Numbered from the stretch's first letter, positions 53,491 to 62,545 are shown. The stretch: DNA of 64,000 nt from Coprobacillus cateniformis (GCF_009767585.1 NZ_WSNW01000001.1:2688041-2752040); one strand, 5' to 3'. Numbers and translations are program-made. The notes: generated by a model from the letters alone, not told the origin.

Positions 53491-53979
53491 ATGATAGTAG
53501 ATATAGTTTATTCAGATAACATGGTTTTACAAAGAAATACACATAATTATATAACTGGACAATGTTTAGATAATGAGGATGTATCTATATATTTTCAAGG
53601 AACAAGGTATAGATCTCAGAGTAAGAATAATACATGGGAAATATGTTTGGATCATTTAAAAGAAGGGGGACCATATCAATTATTAATTGAGAGTCATGAA
53701 TGCCAAATTATTTGGGAACATATTTATGTTGGTGATGTTTTTCTGGCAGCAGGACAATCAAACATGGAGTATCGTTTAAAAGATTCTTATTTAGGAGATG
53801 AGTATATTCATTCTCAAGAGCTAAATAATATATATTTCTTTCAAGTGCCAAGAGTAGAGTATAGAGAAAAAGGACAATCATATCCTCGTTTTGAAAAACC
53901 TCATTGGAAGGAAGCAAACCCAACAACATCAGGAAATCTTTCAGCAGTCGCATATCACTTAAGAATACATTTTTACTAA
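53491..53979 (+). pseudogene. Truncated sialate O-acetylesterase-like gene
   Basis: Only about 162 aa remain of a family usually near 480-650 aa. The N-terminal beta domain (VYSDNMVLQRN) and the nucleophile segment AAGQSNMEYRL (Ser in GQSNM, about residue 90) are present. It breaks off after SAVAYHL and ends IHFY. The conserved GxH and catalytic His/Asp blocks that follow in the family are missing. The next 600 bp carries no continuation in any frame, so this is a 3' deletion. It is transcribed, if at all, behind the GH1 gene. Confidence 0.8.
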
Positions 53980-54582
53980 CCTATTTAGGTTAGTGATTTT
54001 ATAAAAATCAGCTATTTTTTCCATGTTTTTTAGTTTGCTCTATTCTTTTGATGAACTAATAGTATCAAATTAGAAGCATTTTTTCAAGATGCTTAGTATC
54101 ATATAATATTCTATATCATATAATTATAATCAATTACACTAATCTAACTTTTTTGCTCTTTAACGATATTAATCATCCCTTTCATTACTATCGAATTTAT
54201 TTATCTAGATTATTTTAATTATTAAGTACATGTTTTATAATGACAAATACTTGTAAACTCAAGCATTTTAGACTATTTCTATTTTATTCTATCTTTTGTT
54301 ATTTATCATTTACTTGAAATATTTTGGTATTTTTTTGGTATGTTATTTGATAAAAATGATTCAGTGTAATTTTTCATATATTATGATAAAAATATACTAT
54401 CAATATTTGTCCACAATACTCCTTATCATGTAGTCATAATCAAGTTATATAAATTAAAAACTCCTTGTCCATTACCAAAAGATTGTATTTAGCATTAAAT
54501 TATCTTATAGCTATTTAAAGTATAAAAAATTATTTTTCCATGATTCTTTGATAAAAATTTTAATTGCTTTTCTCTTATCGCA
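53980..54582. other. AT-rich gap with no gene
   Basis: No supported coding frame on either strand. A small inverted repeat CTAACCT / AGGTTAG at 53978-53995 could terminate the truncated esterase. The stretch TTTTGGTATTTTTTTGGTAT (54322-54341) is a direct 8-bp repetition of the kind sometimes seen near recombination sites. Nothing else links it to a mobile element. Confidence 0.5.
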
Positions 54583-55107
54583 TCATATACTCTTGTAGTC
54601 ATAACTTCTTGTCCATAATGGATAAATATTTTCATAATTAAAATGAGATTGTTTTACTCCTTGAGGACAGACAACTAAAAATAAATAATCATCTAACTCA
54701 AATAAATCAGGACATTCCCACATATATCCAAATCTTTTTGGCGTTGTTATAGTGTTAAAATATTCAAAATTCTTCAAATCTTGACTTTTATAAAGCAATA
54801 CACATCCTTGATTATCATTTGTTCTTGCACCTAGAATCAGATAATAATTTTCATCTTTTTTAATAATTTTTGGATCTCTAACATGTTTTGAAATATTTGA
54901 TGGATAATGTTTATTTGACATGATTAACTCTTTCTTATCTATAGAAAAACCATCTTCACTCTTACAACAAATCGTATTTTGTTCTCTTCCTTCATGAATA
55001 TAATCATAGCCATTCCTATCTGTTAATTTAACATTACCTGTATAAAAATAATAGATTGTATTATTTTCTACAAATGCAGATCCACTATAGACACCATTTC
55101 TTTTCAA
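54583..55107 (-). pseudogene. GH32 (sucrose-6-phosphate hydrolase/invertase) fragment
   Basis: 174 aa that match only the middle of a GH32 five-bladed propeller. GVYSGSAFVEN, FYTGNVK, the RDPK motif (about 91) and ECPDLFEL (about 139, catalytic acid/base region) are present. The N-terminal NDPNG nucleophile block and the C-terminal beta-sandwich are absent. The apparent start is a TTG with an SD inside the end of the preceding HAD gene, so it could still be translated. After ENIY the frame diverges from family sequence, consistent with a frameshift or rearrangement. Non-functional remnant. Confidence 0.75.
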
Positions 55108-55119
55108 TATCTTACTCCT

Positions 55120-55935
55120 TTATATAATACTTCTTCTTTTTAATTCTTTATAAATACCATGTTCAAAAACATCTTCACATACCGAAGTTGCGACATTCTT
55201 TAACATTTGATGACTTCTTTTCATAGCTACTACAATATCAGCTACTTGTGACATGACTATATCATTTTGTCCATCACCAAAACAAATTGTTTCTTCTTGC
55301 TTTATGCTTAATCTTTCTTGTAATCGTTGAATTGCTTTTCCTTTGTCACAATCTTTTTGAATAATTTCATAATATTGATGATCTGCATCACTTTGTGCTA
55401 ATTGCATATTGTCTTGTAATATGGTTTTAACTCCACTAAATATTTCTTGATTAGAGCATAAGCAAATCTTATGTATATCTTAATGTTCATACTCATCAAT
55501 ATTATTTTTATAAATTATTTTTTCTGTAATGAACTGTTTATTTGTACTTGAATGCTTTATTTTAAATTGATTCATTGATTCAAAAATTTCTTTAGCTTTT
55601 TGATTCATAAAAACTTTCTTCTGACTTTCAATTGAAAAAGCCACATTTCTATTTTTTAATAAATGAACAACTTTTTTGATCAAGTCTTGTTCAAATGATT
55701 GATTATAGAGTATTTTATCGTGATAGATAATGTAATTACCACCACCTGCGATATATCCATCTACCCCCAATGACAGAACATCATCTTGTATTGTACCCAT
55801 ACTTCTTCCTGTGCAAATGACAACATTGCAATAATTTCTTTGACATAAATGAATCGCCTTTTTTGCAGATTTTGGAATTCCTTGCACTTCATCCCTAAGT
55901 GTTCCATCTATATCAAGTATTAATAATTTGTACAA
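55120..55935 (-). pseudogene. Cof-type HAD-IIB hydrolase gene interrupted by an in-frame TAA
   Basis: One continuous reading frame of 272 codons broken at 55480-55482 by an ochre codon. The N-terminal half (55480-55935) carries LLILDIDGTL (catalytic Asp), CTGRS and a cap region. The C-terminal half (to 55120) carries FGDGQNDIVM with the motif IV acidic pair. Both lie in the same frame and the codons across the stop read in the family pattern. Length matches intact family members of about 265-270 aa. A single substitution would restore it. It is transcribed together with the GH32 fragment. Confidence 0.88.
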
Positions 55936-56039
55936 TTTTCTCTTCCTTTCTTGCTAGCAAAATTATCATATCATTCAAAAAAAAGGACATCAATATTTTG
56001 ACATCCTTTAAAAAATATGTTCAATTTTAGTACAAATTT

Positions 56040-56468
56040 TCATTTTATGGGAAAATGTTCACCACTAAGATACATCTTATATTTAATATATAGTAATTCA
56101 ATACATGAAGCCATCAATGCTTGTCCAATTCCAAGTTCCCAAAACTTTTTCAGAACACTAATACCAAATTCAGCACGATGCCGTACCTTGTATTTCGCCC
56201 CTACTGCCTCGATTCCAGCAGTCCCTATAACTGCGCCATCAATTATAGCAATAATCTCGATTTCATTTTCACTATTTTCCTTCTCTTTCAGAATCCGGCT
56301 TTCTTGTGCTGCATCAAAAGTGTTTTCATCGGGATATGTAAGTAAATAGTCGGTTTGGGTATGAGTTAAAGTGAAGTTATCTAATACAAGCTGTCCATCA
56401 CTTTCAGTTGCATTTCTCAAACAACATTCCATACCATTCTTTAATATTATTATTTTGCTATATTTCAT
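56040..56468 (-). pseudogene. GNAT acetyltransferase, C-terminus truncated
   Basis: 142 aa. GNAT fold recognisable: N-terminal LRNATESDGQLV, EIIAIIDGAVIGTAGIEAVG and acetyl-CoA loop block FGISVLKKFWELGIGQALM (about 105-123). The family normally continues with the beta6-beta7 strands and the NxxAxxLYxKxGF segment. Here about 25 residues after the loop the protein changes to an unrelated tail LLYIKYKMYLSGEHFPIK. The DNA also changes from G+C-richer to AT-rich near 56.1 kb. This looks like the left boundary of the acquired segment, cutting the gene. Confidence 0.7.
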
Positions 56469-56571
56469 AGCCAGCTACTCCTTTACAACTGCAATATTAT
56501 TCCTGCAACCGTCCCTTGTTAAACAACTTATCAATTTTTGTACCCTTTCTTATACTTTAACTTTCTTCTCA

Positions 56572-56931
56572 TTATTCTTTTACAGGGAGATTATGTTGCT
56601 TTAAAAAAGAAAGTTTATCCCAATATCCACGCTGGAATAATATCTTTTCATTTACAACATGGAAAAATCCGCACCCACGTAATCCTAACGGGTCTTTCCA
56701 CTCTAAGATAGCCCATTGCCCATCTTCAAAAATATTTTCCACAATACAAACCATTTTTGCAGTTGCAAACTCATTTGCAAACATTTCTCTAATAGCCACA
56801 ACTCCTACAACAGGTTCATTTGCAACTTGATGGTTTGTTGCATTATTATCATACAGACTACTAATCATGTCCACATCACTGGCATTAAAAGCGTCTACCC
56901 ATTTATTTACTACTTCTTTCGGACTTAGCAT
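56572..56931 (-). CDS. SnoaL-like (NTF2-fold) protein
   Basis: 119 aa. NTF2/SnoaL pattern: VNKWVDAFNASDVDMISSLYDNNATNH (helix with VDAFNASD, residues 8-20, then YDxxATxH), IREMFANEF, and closing strands WAILEWKDPLGLRGCGFFHVVNEKI. The fold occurs in cyclases and many small-molecule-binding proteins. The role is unknown here. AAAAAGGAGG precedes the ATG. It lies in the resistance island in a row of small genes on the minus strand. Confidence 0.8.
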   Translation of the reverse strand: MLSPKEVVNKWVDAFNASDVDMISSLYDNNATNHQVANEPVVGVVAIREMFANEFATAKMVCIVENIFEDGQWAILEWKDPLGLRGCGFFHVVNEKILFQRGYWDKLSFLKQHNLPVKE

Positions 56932-57065
56932 ATATTGTTATCCTCCTTTTTGATTAGAAATACCATTGGTTTTCATCTTGCTATTAACTATCACTACTGA
57001 CTTTGCAAATTTAATTTATACTGCCTAACGATTTCACTTGCCGCGAAACCAGAGTTTTGAATTTA

Positions 57066-57266
57066 CTAACTGTTTTCAATTTCGTTTCCTATAAAGTAAT
57101 TTGCTATTTCAAAAGCCTTTATTCGTCTTTTCGCCAAAGTGATTTGTGACTTATATCTCTCTGGATTTTCTTTTGCTTCAAAGGTTATTATTGTTTCCCG
57201 TAATTTATGCAATGTTGAATCAATTTGCCTTTTTGCTTCAATTAAATCTTCCTTAGTATATTCCAT
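57066..57266 (-). CDS. 66-aa helical protein, unknown
   Basis: A small, charged, helix-forming protein (MEYTKEDLIEAKRQIDSTLH..., then KSQITLAKRRIKAFEIANYFIG), likely two antiparallel helices. Its promoter-like -10, SD (GGAGGG) and first 15 codons lie in direct repeat A. The same start region appears again in repeat B ahead of the methyltransferase. I do not know the function; similar small proteins occur beside resistance genes in Clostridia mobile elements (from memory). Confidence 0.65.
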   Translation of the reverse strand: MEYTKEDLIEAKRQIDSTLHKLRETIITFEAKENPERYKSQITLAKRRIKAFEIANYFIGNEIENS

Positions 57267-57385
57267 TATTACCCTCCATAACTTCTGATTGTTGTCGTCT
57301 TGGCTATTATATGTCTTTTCTTCCCCAAATGGTATAGGCTTTTATTTTTGTAATACTGTAAAACTTTTTTCTGTAAGGTATTCAA
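57224..57385 (-). repeat. Direct repeat A (162 bp) with expression signals
   Basis: Nearly identical to repeat B (58311-58473), about 94% over 162 bp by eye, same orientation. On the minus strand it contains a TATAAT box (57306-57311), the SD GGAGGG, the start ATG and the first 15 codons of the 66-aa gene. Confidence 0.9.
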
Positions 57386-57585
57386 GGGATATTTCTTTTG
57401 TGCTTCCTGCTCCGTGTCCTCGCTGCGTTGATCGTTGCATTTCGGATAACGACTTTGCAAAAGGCATGGAAAGTGTACTCGATATGGTTCCCGATATTCT
57501 TCTGTACAGGTCATGGAAAATCCCCCTTTCCTCCCAAAAGGGCTGTGGCTGGTTGGTAGTTGCTTTTTACCCAACAAACTTGAAT
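57386..57585. other. Gap between the methyltransferase and repeat A
   Basis: About 200 bp between the methyltransferase stop and repeat A. Frames here are open on both strands but show no SD or family pattern, so I call no gene. It is more G+C-rich than the backbone. Confidence 0.4.
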
Positions 57586-58290
57586 TTATTTTAAGCTATC
57601 ACGTTTTACCTTTTTAAGCCTTACTATCATTACCATAGGAATTTCTTTGTTGTTTTTGAAACATTCTTCATAAAATCCATCAATGACAAATCCAGCTCTA
57701 AAACAAAGGTTAAAAATATCTTGTATGGAACGATGATAATAAATCTGCTCCTCCGGTTGCCCTTCAATCGCTATACCATAGTAACTGTGCGGTGTCATAT
57801 ATTTTTCAGTCAACGTGATAAAACAAGGGTGTTGCGTTGCAAAGACAAAAATTCCGCTTTCCTCCAACAGTTCATAAACAGCCATAAGAAGTGGTTCAAT
57901 ATCCGTAATATCCATAATTGCCATATTAGAAACTGCTTTCGTAAAGGCTCGATTTCTTTTTAATTCTAATATACTTTCTCTATTGGTCGCATCCGCTACA
58001 CAAAATTCAATTTGTTTTGCATATTGTGATTGCCGTCTTTTAGCCAACTCTATCATTTTTTTGCTGTAATCAAAAGCGACAATCGAAGCGCCTCTTTGTG
58101 CAAGATACGAAGAATAATTTCCATTGCCACACGCAATATCCAAAATGTAATCCGCAGGATTAGGAGATAGAAGTTCCGTTACTTTGGGACGTACTACCTC
58201 TCTGTGAAATTCATTAGATTCGTCACCCATTGCATTATCCCAAAATTGTGCGTTTTTCTCCCAGATTTTTTTACTTTCCTCTGTTCCCAT
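57586..58290 (-). CDS. Class I SAM-dependent methyltransferase
   Basis: About 234 aa from the ATG at 58290 (SD GGGAGGG, spacing 9). SAM-binding motif I is LDIACGNGNYSSYLA (about 55-70), acidic IVAFDYSKKM follows, then FCVADATNRE and a ATQHPCF substrate segment. Substrate unknown (small-molecule or resistance-related methylation possible). The frame is also open upstream through repeat B: a 255-aa in-frame form begins with MEYSKEDLIEAKRQI, copied from the 66-aa gene. Either translation initiation is possible. Confidence 0.85.
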   Translation of the reverse strand: MGTEESKKIWEKNAQFWDNAMGDESNEFHREVVRPKVTELLSPNPADYILDIACGNGNYSSYLAQRGASIVAFDYSKKMIELAKRRQSQYAKQIEFCVADATNRESILELKRNRAFTKAVSNMAIMDITDIEPLLMAVYELLEESGIFVFATQHPCFITLTEKYMTPHSYYGIAIEGQPEEQIYYHRSIQDIFNLCFRAGFVIDGFYEECFKNNKEIPMVMIVRLKKVKRDSLK

Positions 58291-58310
58291 GTTCTCTCTC
58301 CCTCCCAAAA

Positions 58311-58473
58311 TTTGCCTTTTTGCTTCAATTAAATCTTCCTTACTATATTCCATTGTTACCCTCCATAACTTCTGATTGTTGTCGTCTCGGCTATTATATA
58401 TCTTTTCTTCCCAAAATGGTATAGGCTTTTATTTTTGTAATACTGTAAAACTTTTCTTCTGTAAGGTATTCAA
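58311..58473 (-). repeat. Direct repeat B (163 bp) with expression signals
   Basis: Second copy of repeat A, 1,087 bp away in the same orientation. It carries the same -10 (58393-58398), SD and first 15 codons in frame with the methyltransferase. Recombination between A and B would delete the methyltransferase and leave a single 66-aa gene. Confidence 0.9.
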
Positions 58474-58863
58474 AGTATATTTCCCTTTGTCGCCGTTTGC
58501 CCCTGTCACGCTATGAGTTAATAGCGGCATAGCGAATAACAGCTTTGCAAAAAGCATTAACGGTATACATAATGTGTTCTTTATATGCTTCAATGTATGT
58601 TGAAAGTCCTTGTTTTTTATTTGGTGTATTTATCTGGTATTTATTTAAAATAGGTTAGTACATTTGACAAGGGTATAATAAATCGACACTCAAAAATAGA
58701 GCCAACCTACATTAGGCCGCCGCTATTGGAAAACCAAAAGTAGCGGCTTTTTTGCGCGATATGGCCGAAAAGTCTAAATTGCCGCACAGTGCACTTTTCT
58801 AAAAATATCAGCCTCCGGGAATACAGCATTCCATGCTTCTTTTTAAGAAAGCAGGATATGTCA
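58474..58863 (+). other. Non-coding stretch with plus-strand terminator
   Basis: No gene. A strong hairpin GCCGCTATTGG / AAAAGTAGCGGC (about 58722-58752) followed by TTTTTT points in the plus direction, although no plus-strand gene precedes it here. It may be a relic of the donor element. Confidence 0.65.
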
Positions 58864-59319
58864 TCATTTGTCATTTCTTCTCAATGTAATAACTGCATGG
58901 CATATCAAGCCAAATACAAGAGAAAAACAGCCACCGCCAAATAGTGATGCTCCCCACCCTGCACCCGACATTGTCATAAAACCGCCAACAAAGAAAATAC
59001 CAATGCCAAGAAATATACCAACAGCATAAAAAAGTCCAATTGCCATATCGTACCTATTAAATTGTTGTTTCTCCTTTTTTTCATATGTTTCCATTTTTGT
59101 TATTACCCCCTTCGCAAAATCGTCCATGTAAACGCCAAAAAGAAAACAAATTTTTTTCAACATATTTAAATCAGGTTCATTAACATCTCTCTCCCAATTC
59201 GATAATGCCTGCCGAGTGACATTCAATTCTCTAGCTAATTCTTCTTGCGTCATTCCCGCTTGTGTCCGCAGATGGCGTATTTGCTTTCCTGTTGTAATAT
59301 CCCTCTGTTTCTGGTTCAA
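58864..59319 (-). CDS. XRE-family regulator with C-terminal membrane helices
   Basis: 151 aa. N-terminal HTH (residues 11-65: IRHLRTQAGMTQEELARELNVTRQALSNWERDVNEPD), then a basic linker and two hydrophobic helices (about 92-112 and 118-143). A membrane-anchored XRE protein of this form is common in Firmicutes. It lies 82 nt after the tetracycline-resistance gene on the same strand, so it is probably read from the same transcript or its own weak promoter. Role in resistance regulation is conjecture. Confidence 0.85.
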   Translation of the reverse strand: MNQKQRDITTGKQIRHLRTQAGMTQEELARELNVTRQALSNWERDVNEPDLNMLKKICFLFGVYMDDFAKGVITKMETYEKKEKQQFNRYDMAIGLFYAVGIFLGIGIFFVGGFMTMSGAGWGASLFGGGCFSLVFGLICHAVITLRRNDK

Positions 59320-59400
59320 AATAGTTCCTCCTCTTTGATACTAATTTTATCAATGATATTTCGCAATAGCAAGCAATGAACACTTGCATTGCGCAAGACA

Positions 59401-61320
59401 TTACATTATCTTCTGAAACATATGGCGAACCTTATCTAAACGGCTGTTCGGGCGGCGTGGCTGAAACACAGGCTCGCCGGAAGTTTCCTGATACCCTTTT
59501 AATTCTGTAATACAAACACTTCTTCCATTTGTATAAAAATTCAAATCATTCCTATATTCACCGATACAACGGGCAGGGATTTCCCCCTTAAAAATAACTT
59601 CATCTTTTTCAAGTCTGGTTGATTCAATTATTGCGCAATACTTTAGTGCGTCATTATAAGCCCGTGAAAGATATTCCTGCGGTGCAAAAAGAGTAAAGGA
59701 AAGGTATGGTTCCAACAGCTGTGTTCCTGCTTTTTTCAATGCTTGCTCCAACACGACAGGTGCAAGAAAACGAAAATCAGCGGGGGTACTGACTGGACTG
59801 TAATAAACTCCATAATCAAAACAAATTTGGCAGTCTGTCACTCCCCAGCCATATAAGCCCTGCTCCATTCCATAACACACACCCTCCATGACGGCATTTT
59901 GAAAACTTTGGTTTAAATATCCGAGAGATACCTCGCTTTTATATTGTGTTCCGCTTCCAACAGGAAGCGGTGTTACAGTCAAACCAATAGATGCCCAAAA
60001 CGGATTCGGCGGCACTTCAATATGAATCGTGAAGCTTGCTTTTTTTTGCGGTCTTTCCAGATAAATAACCGAAGGCTCTTTCATAACCACGCCCACATGA
60101 TATTTTTCTTCTAATAGCGAACAAATAACTTCTAACTGTACTTTTCCCAAAAAAGATAACATAATCTCATGGGTAACAGTATCAATTTCAAAATGCAAAA
60201 GAGGGTCTGTATCAGCAATCTCTACGAGGGCATTTAACAGGGCTTCCCTTTGCTCCGGCTTTTGCGGCTCTACGGTTGTCCGAAGTAATGGCATGGGATT
60301 ATCAATCTGTGTTTTTTGAGGTAAGAGTTTTTCATTCCCCAGAATGTCGTTCAGTTTCAAAGTATCATCAGCTAAAATAACAATTTCTCCCGGATAAGCA
60401 TGGTCAGCCGGGACGATTTTACCATTTAACGGAATACACATTTCTGTAATCTTTATTTTTTTCTTTTTTGACAGTGGCAGAGCATCCCGTAAATGGAGCG
60501 TCCCATGATACAGGCGTAAATAAGAAAGCCGTTTTTTCCGGTCTGTATACTCAACCTTAAAAACATATCCACATAATTCAGACTGAATATCGTCTGTTTC
60601 TGTAATGAAAGTTTCTGTAATCGCTTCAATCAGTTTTTCTGTTCCTAAATTGTCTTTTGCACTCCCATGATAAACAGGAAACAAAGAGCAGCATCTGGTT
60701 CTTTTGCACTTTTCATATTGTAATTCCTGTATATCCAAAGAATCCTCTGCAACATATCGTTCTAATAGTTCATCGCTTCCAGAAATAATAATATCCCATT
60801 TGTCCAAATCAGAAATATCGGTTATGGTTATCTTTGGCGACAAGGCAACCTCCTGCATGACAATCATATCACTGGTAAGTTTATCTTTAATGCTTTGGTA
60901 AACACGCTGCAGGTCGATTCCATTTTGGTCTATCTTATTTACGAAGATAATTGTCGGGATGTTCATCTTCTGAAGCGCATGGAATAATATACGGGTCTGT
61001 GCCTGTACGCCGTCTTTTGCCGAAATGACTAAAACAGCTCCGTCAAGGACAGATAAAGAGCGGTATGCTTCGGTTAAAAAATCCATATGACCAGGAGTGT
61101 CCACGATATTGATTTTATAATCATTCCAGCAAAAAGAAGTAACCGCTGTCTGAATGGTGATTCCCCGTTTCCGTTCCAAAATCATAGTGTCTGTTCTTGT
61201 AGTTCCTTTATCCACGTTTCCTTGTTCCGCAATCGCTCCACTGGTGTATAGCAGGCTTTCCGTCAATGTTGTTTTTCCTGCGTCTACATGGGCAAGAATG
61301 CCAATATTGATTATTTTCAT
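59401..61320 (-). CDS. tet(32): Ribosomal-protection tetracycline resistance protein, Tet(32)-type
   Basis: 639 aa, exact Tet(M/O/W) length. The EF-G-like GTPase has G1 AHVDAGKT (residues 10-17), switch GTTRTDTMILERKRGITI (about 39-56), G3 DTPGH, G4 NKID, then domains II-V with the C-terminal EYRNDLNFYTNGRSVCIT. The protein evicts tetracycline from the ribosome. The central part (for example AEDSLDIQELQYEKCKR) is as I recall Tet(32); the class is not settled without alignment, and mosaics such as O/32/O exist. SD AAAGGAGG. Leader peptide and attenuator upstream suggest drug-responsive control. Confidence 0.93.
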   Translation of the reverse strand: MKIINIGILAHVDAGKTTLTESLLYTSGAIAEQGNVDKGTTRTDTMILERKRGITIQTAVTSFCWNDYKINIVDTPGHMDFLTEAYRSLSVLDGAVLVISAKDGVQAQTRILFHALQKMNIPTIIFVNKIDQNGIDLQRVYQSIKDKLTSDMIVMQEVALSPKITITDISDLDKWDIIISGSDELLERYVAEDSLDIQELQYEKCKRTRCCSLFPVYHGSAKDNLGTEKLIEAITETFITETDDIQSELCGYVFKVEYTDRKKRLSYLRLYHGTLHLRDALPLSKKKKIKITEMCIPLNGKIVPADHAYPGEIVILADDTLKLNDILGNEKLLPQKTQIDNPMPLLRTTVEPQKPEQREALLNALVEIADTDPLLHFEIDTVTHEIMLSFLGKVQLEVICSLLEEKYHVGVVMKEPSVIYLERPQKKASFTIHIEVPPNPFWASIGLTVTPLPVGSGTQYKSEVSLGYLNQSFQNAVMEGVCYGMEQGLYGWGVTDCQICFDYGVYYSPVSTPADFRFLAPVVLEQALKKAGTQLLEPYLSFTLFAPQEYLSRAYNDALKYCAIIESTRLEKDEVIFKGEIPARCIGEYRNDLNFYTNGRSVCITELKGYQETSGEPVFQPRRPNSRLDKVRHMFQKIM

Positions 61321-61355
61321 GTGATTGTCCTCCTTTTACAGCCCTAAAGGGCATA

Positions 61356-61391
61356 AAAATCCCCAGCAGTAAAGTACTTTTACCACTGGGG
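61356..61391 (-). terminator. Attenuator terminator in the tet leader
   Basis: Minus strand: CCCCAGTGGTAAAAG pairs with a CTTTACTGCTGGGG arm, followed by ATTTTTATG. It overlaps the end of the leader-peptide frame. Ribosome movement through the leader peptide would decide whether this hairpin forms, as in tet(M)-class leaders. Confidence 0.88.
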
Positions 61392-61424
61392 ATTATAATT
61401 TGCGGACATACACATATACAGCAT
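61380..61424 (-). CDS. 14-aa leader peptide of the tet gene
   Basis: ATG at 61424, stop TAA at 61382-61380: MLYMCMSANYNPQW. It starts about 9 nt after the -10 box of the promoter and its last codons lie in the 5' arm of the attenuator, the arrangement expected for translational attenuation of a ribosomal-protection gene. Confidence 0.8.
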   Translation of the reverse strand: MLYMCMSANYNPQW

Positions 61425-61432
61425 ACACCTAT

Positions 61433-61461
61433 TTATGATTGCTGTTTTTTGGATATGTCAA
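61433..61461 (-). promoter_or_regulatory. Promoter of the tet gene
   Basis: Minus strand: TTGACA (61456-61461), 17-bp spacer, TCATAA (61433-61438). It lies just before the leader peptide. Confidence 0.75.
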
Positions 61462-61682
61462 AATTGATAAGGTAAAAGTATTCTTAAAATTGGATACAAA
61501 AACTAAGCCCCCCACGAAAGGGACTATCATAATTCTTTGTTCCTACTATTTGATTATAGTTTTATTTAAGAATACCTTGCTGCATATTTTTTACTCCTTT
61601 TCTAGAACAAAATTATTCTATCACATCAGTTTTAGGAAAGCAAGTACCTAAAAGAAATTTTTCTTCCCCTTATATGTAACAA

Positions 61683-61845
61683 TCATACCGGCTTCTTGGC
61701 GTTCAGAATAGTCTCTGCTGTTTGCTGTGGTGTTTGGTTGGAATTGTCCAACCAAAAGCTGATTCGGGGTGTTGTCTGTATAAATGTATCGTATAAGGTT
61801 TCAACCGTAAAGCCAGAATAGCCTGCTTTCTCCCTGTATAGTTAC
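61683..61845 (-). pseudogene. Remnant of an AAA/P-loop kinase-like gene
   Basis: About 50 codons of a C-terminal end, in minus frame ending at TGA 61683-61685: GYSGFTVETLYDTFIQTTPRI and FWLDNSNQTPQQTAETIL. The TTPRISFWLDN type of segment closes many small AAA-like kinases found beside resistance genes (from memory). No start or P-loop is present and the frame breaks upstream. A vestige. Confidence 0.5.
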
Positions 61846-62041
61846 GTCTTTTTACAAACGTAAACCTGTTACGATTATTGTGTGATATATATATTGTCAA
61901 TAATTTTCTTAATATTATCGCTCCTGTTCGTGATTTCGGTACTTTGTGTGGTTGTGGTCTGTATTTCGTTGCTTGCTAATACAGTAATCACTACTCTGAG
62001 TTACCTTTTTAAATATTTTCAAAATACAGAGGATCATTTTG
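61846..62041. other. Junction region without a gene
   Basis: About 200 bp where G+C falls toward the AT-rich mobilization genes. No coding frame with an SD is seen. It may hold the join between the resistance module and the mobilization module. Confidence 0.4.
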
Positions 62042-62344
62042 TTAGTCACTGTATTTTTTGAACCTCTGTATTTGTACTTTTTTTACTAAACTAAATATCG
62101 TTCTTTGTTTATCATTACCTTTATTAGAACCTGTTCTTTTTGGTTTGATTGTTCCTTCACTTGTAAGTTCAGCTCTTGCTCTTTTAAGTGTTGATTTGCT
62201 TATATCTAATTCTTCTGCCAAATTATAGATTTCATCTGAATAAGCATCATGGTCATTTAACAAACTTATGATTGCTTCCTCAACCAATGATTTTTTCTTA
62301 TTACCTTTTGTCTTCATTATTTTTCTTAAAAGTTTTGATTTCAT
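62042..62344 (-). CDS. Small winged-helix-like protein, possible replication-protein tail
   Basis: 100 aa. Residues 20-75 resemble a winged-helix (EEAIISLLNDHDAYSDEIYNLAEELDISKSTLKRARAELTSEG), as in C-terminal domains of plasmid primase/helicase or AAA ATPases of mobilizable elements. The basic N- and C-termini support DNA binding. Upstream in the same frame are several stops, so an N-terminal part is not attached. Either a short DNA-binding protein or a fragment. Confidence 0.5.
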   Translation of the reverse strand: MKSKLLRKIMKTKGNKKKSLVEEAIISLLNDHDAYSDEIYNLAEELDISKSTLKRARAELTSEGTIKPKRTGSNKGNDKQRTIFSLVKKVQIQRFKKYSD

Positions 62345-62545
62345 ATTAATTTCATTAAATGCTTTCTTATTATACTTAGTACAAATTTTATTTACCTTTG
62401 CAAGTTATAACTCCAATTTAGGATTAGCAGGATTATATTAATCATTTTCTCTTTTTCAGTCATAGTATATGCTACCTTAAAATTTATATTTAATAAATCA
62501 TGTTATACAAATTTATTACAAGAAAGTCATTATATTTCAAATATA
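62345..62545. other. Intergenic region between the HTH gene and TnpV
   Basis: About 200 bp AT-rich, no gene. The TnpV terminator follows. No promoter stands out. Confidence 0.4.

Noticed and set aside
54322..54341. Repeated TTTTGGTAT motif as a possible att site
   Set aside because: Too short and no partner copy was found at the other side of the island.
54480..54640. Alternative minus frame MTTRVYDAIREKQLKF beside the GH32 fragment
   Set aside because: Looks coherent for about 40 codons but has no family match I can name and no start signal; recorded only as possible debris.
57269..57577. Minus-strand 102-codon frame between repeat A and the methyltransferase
   Set aside because: No SD, no family pattern, overlaps the repeat and its upstream signal; judged non-coding.
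57289..57594. Plus-strand 101-codon frame in the same interval
   Set aside because: Overlaps repeat A and the methyltransferase end, no SD or family pattern; shadow frame.
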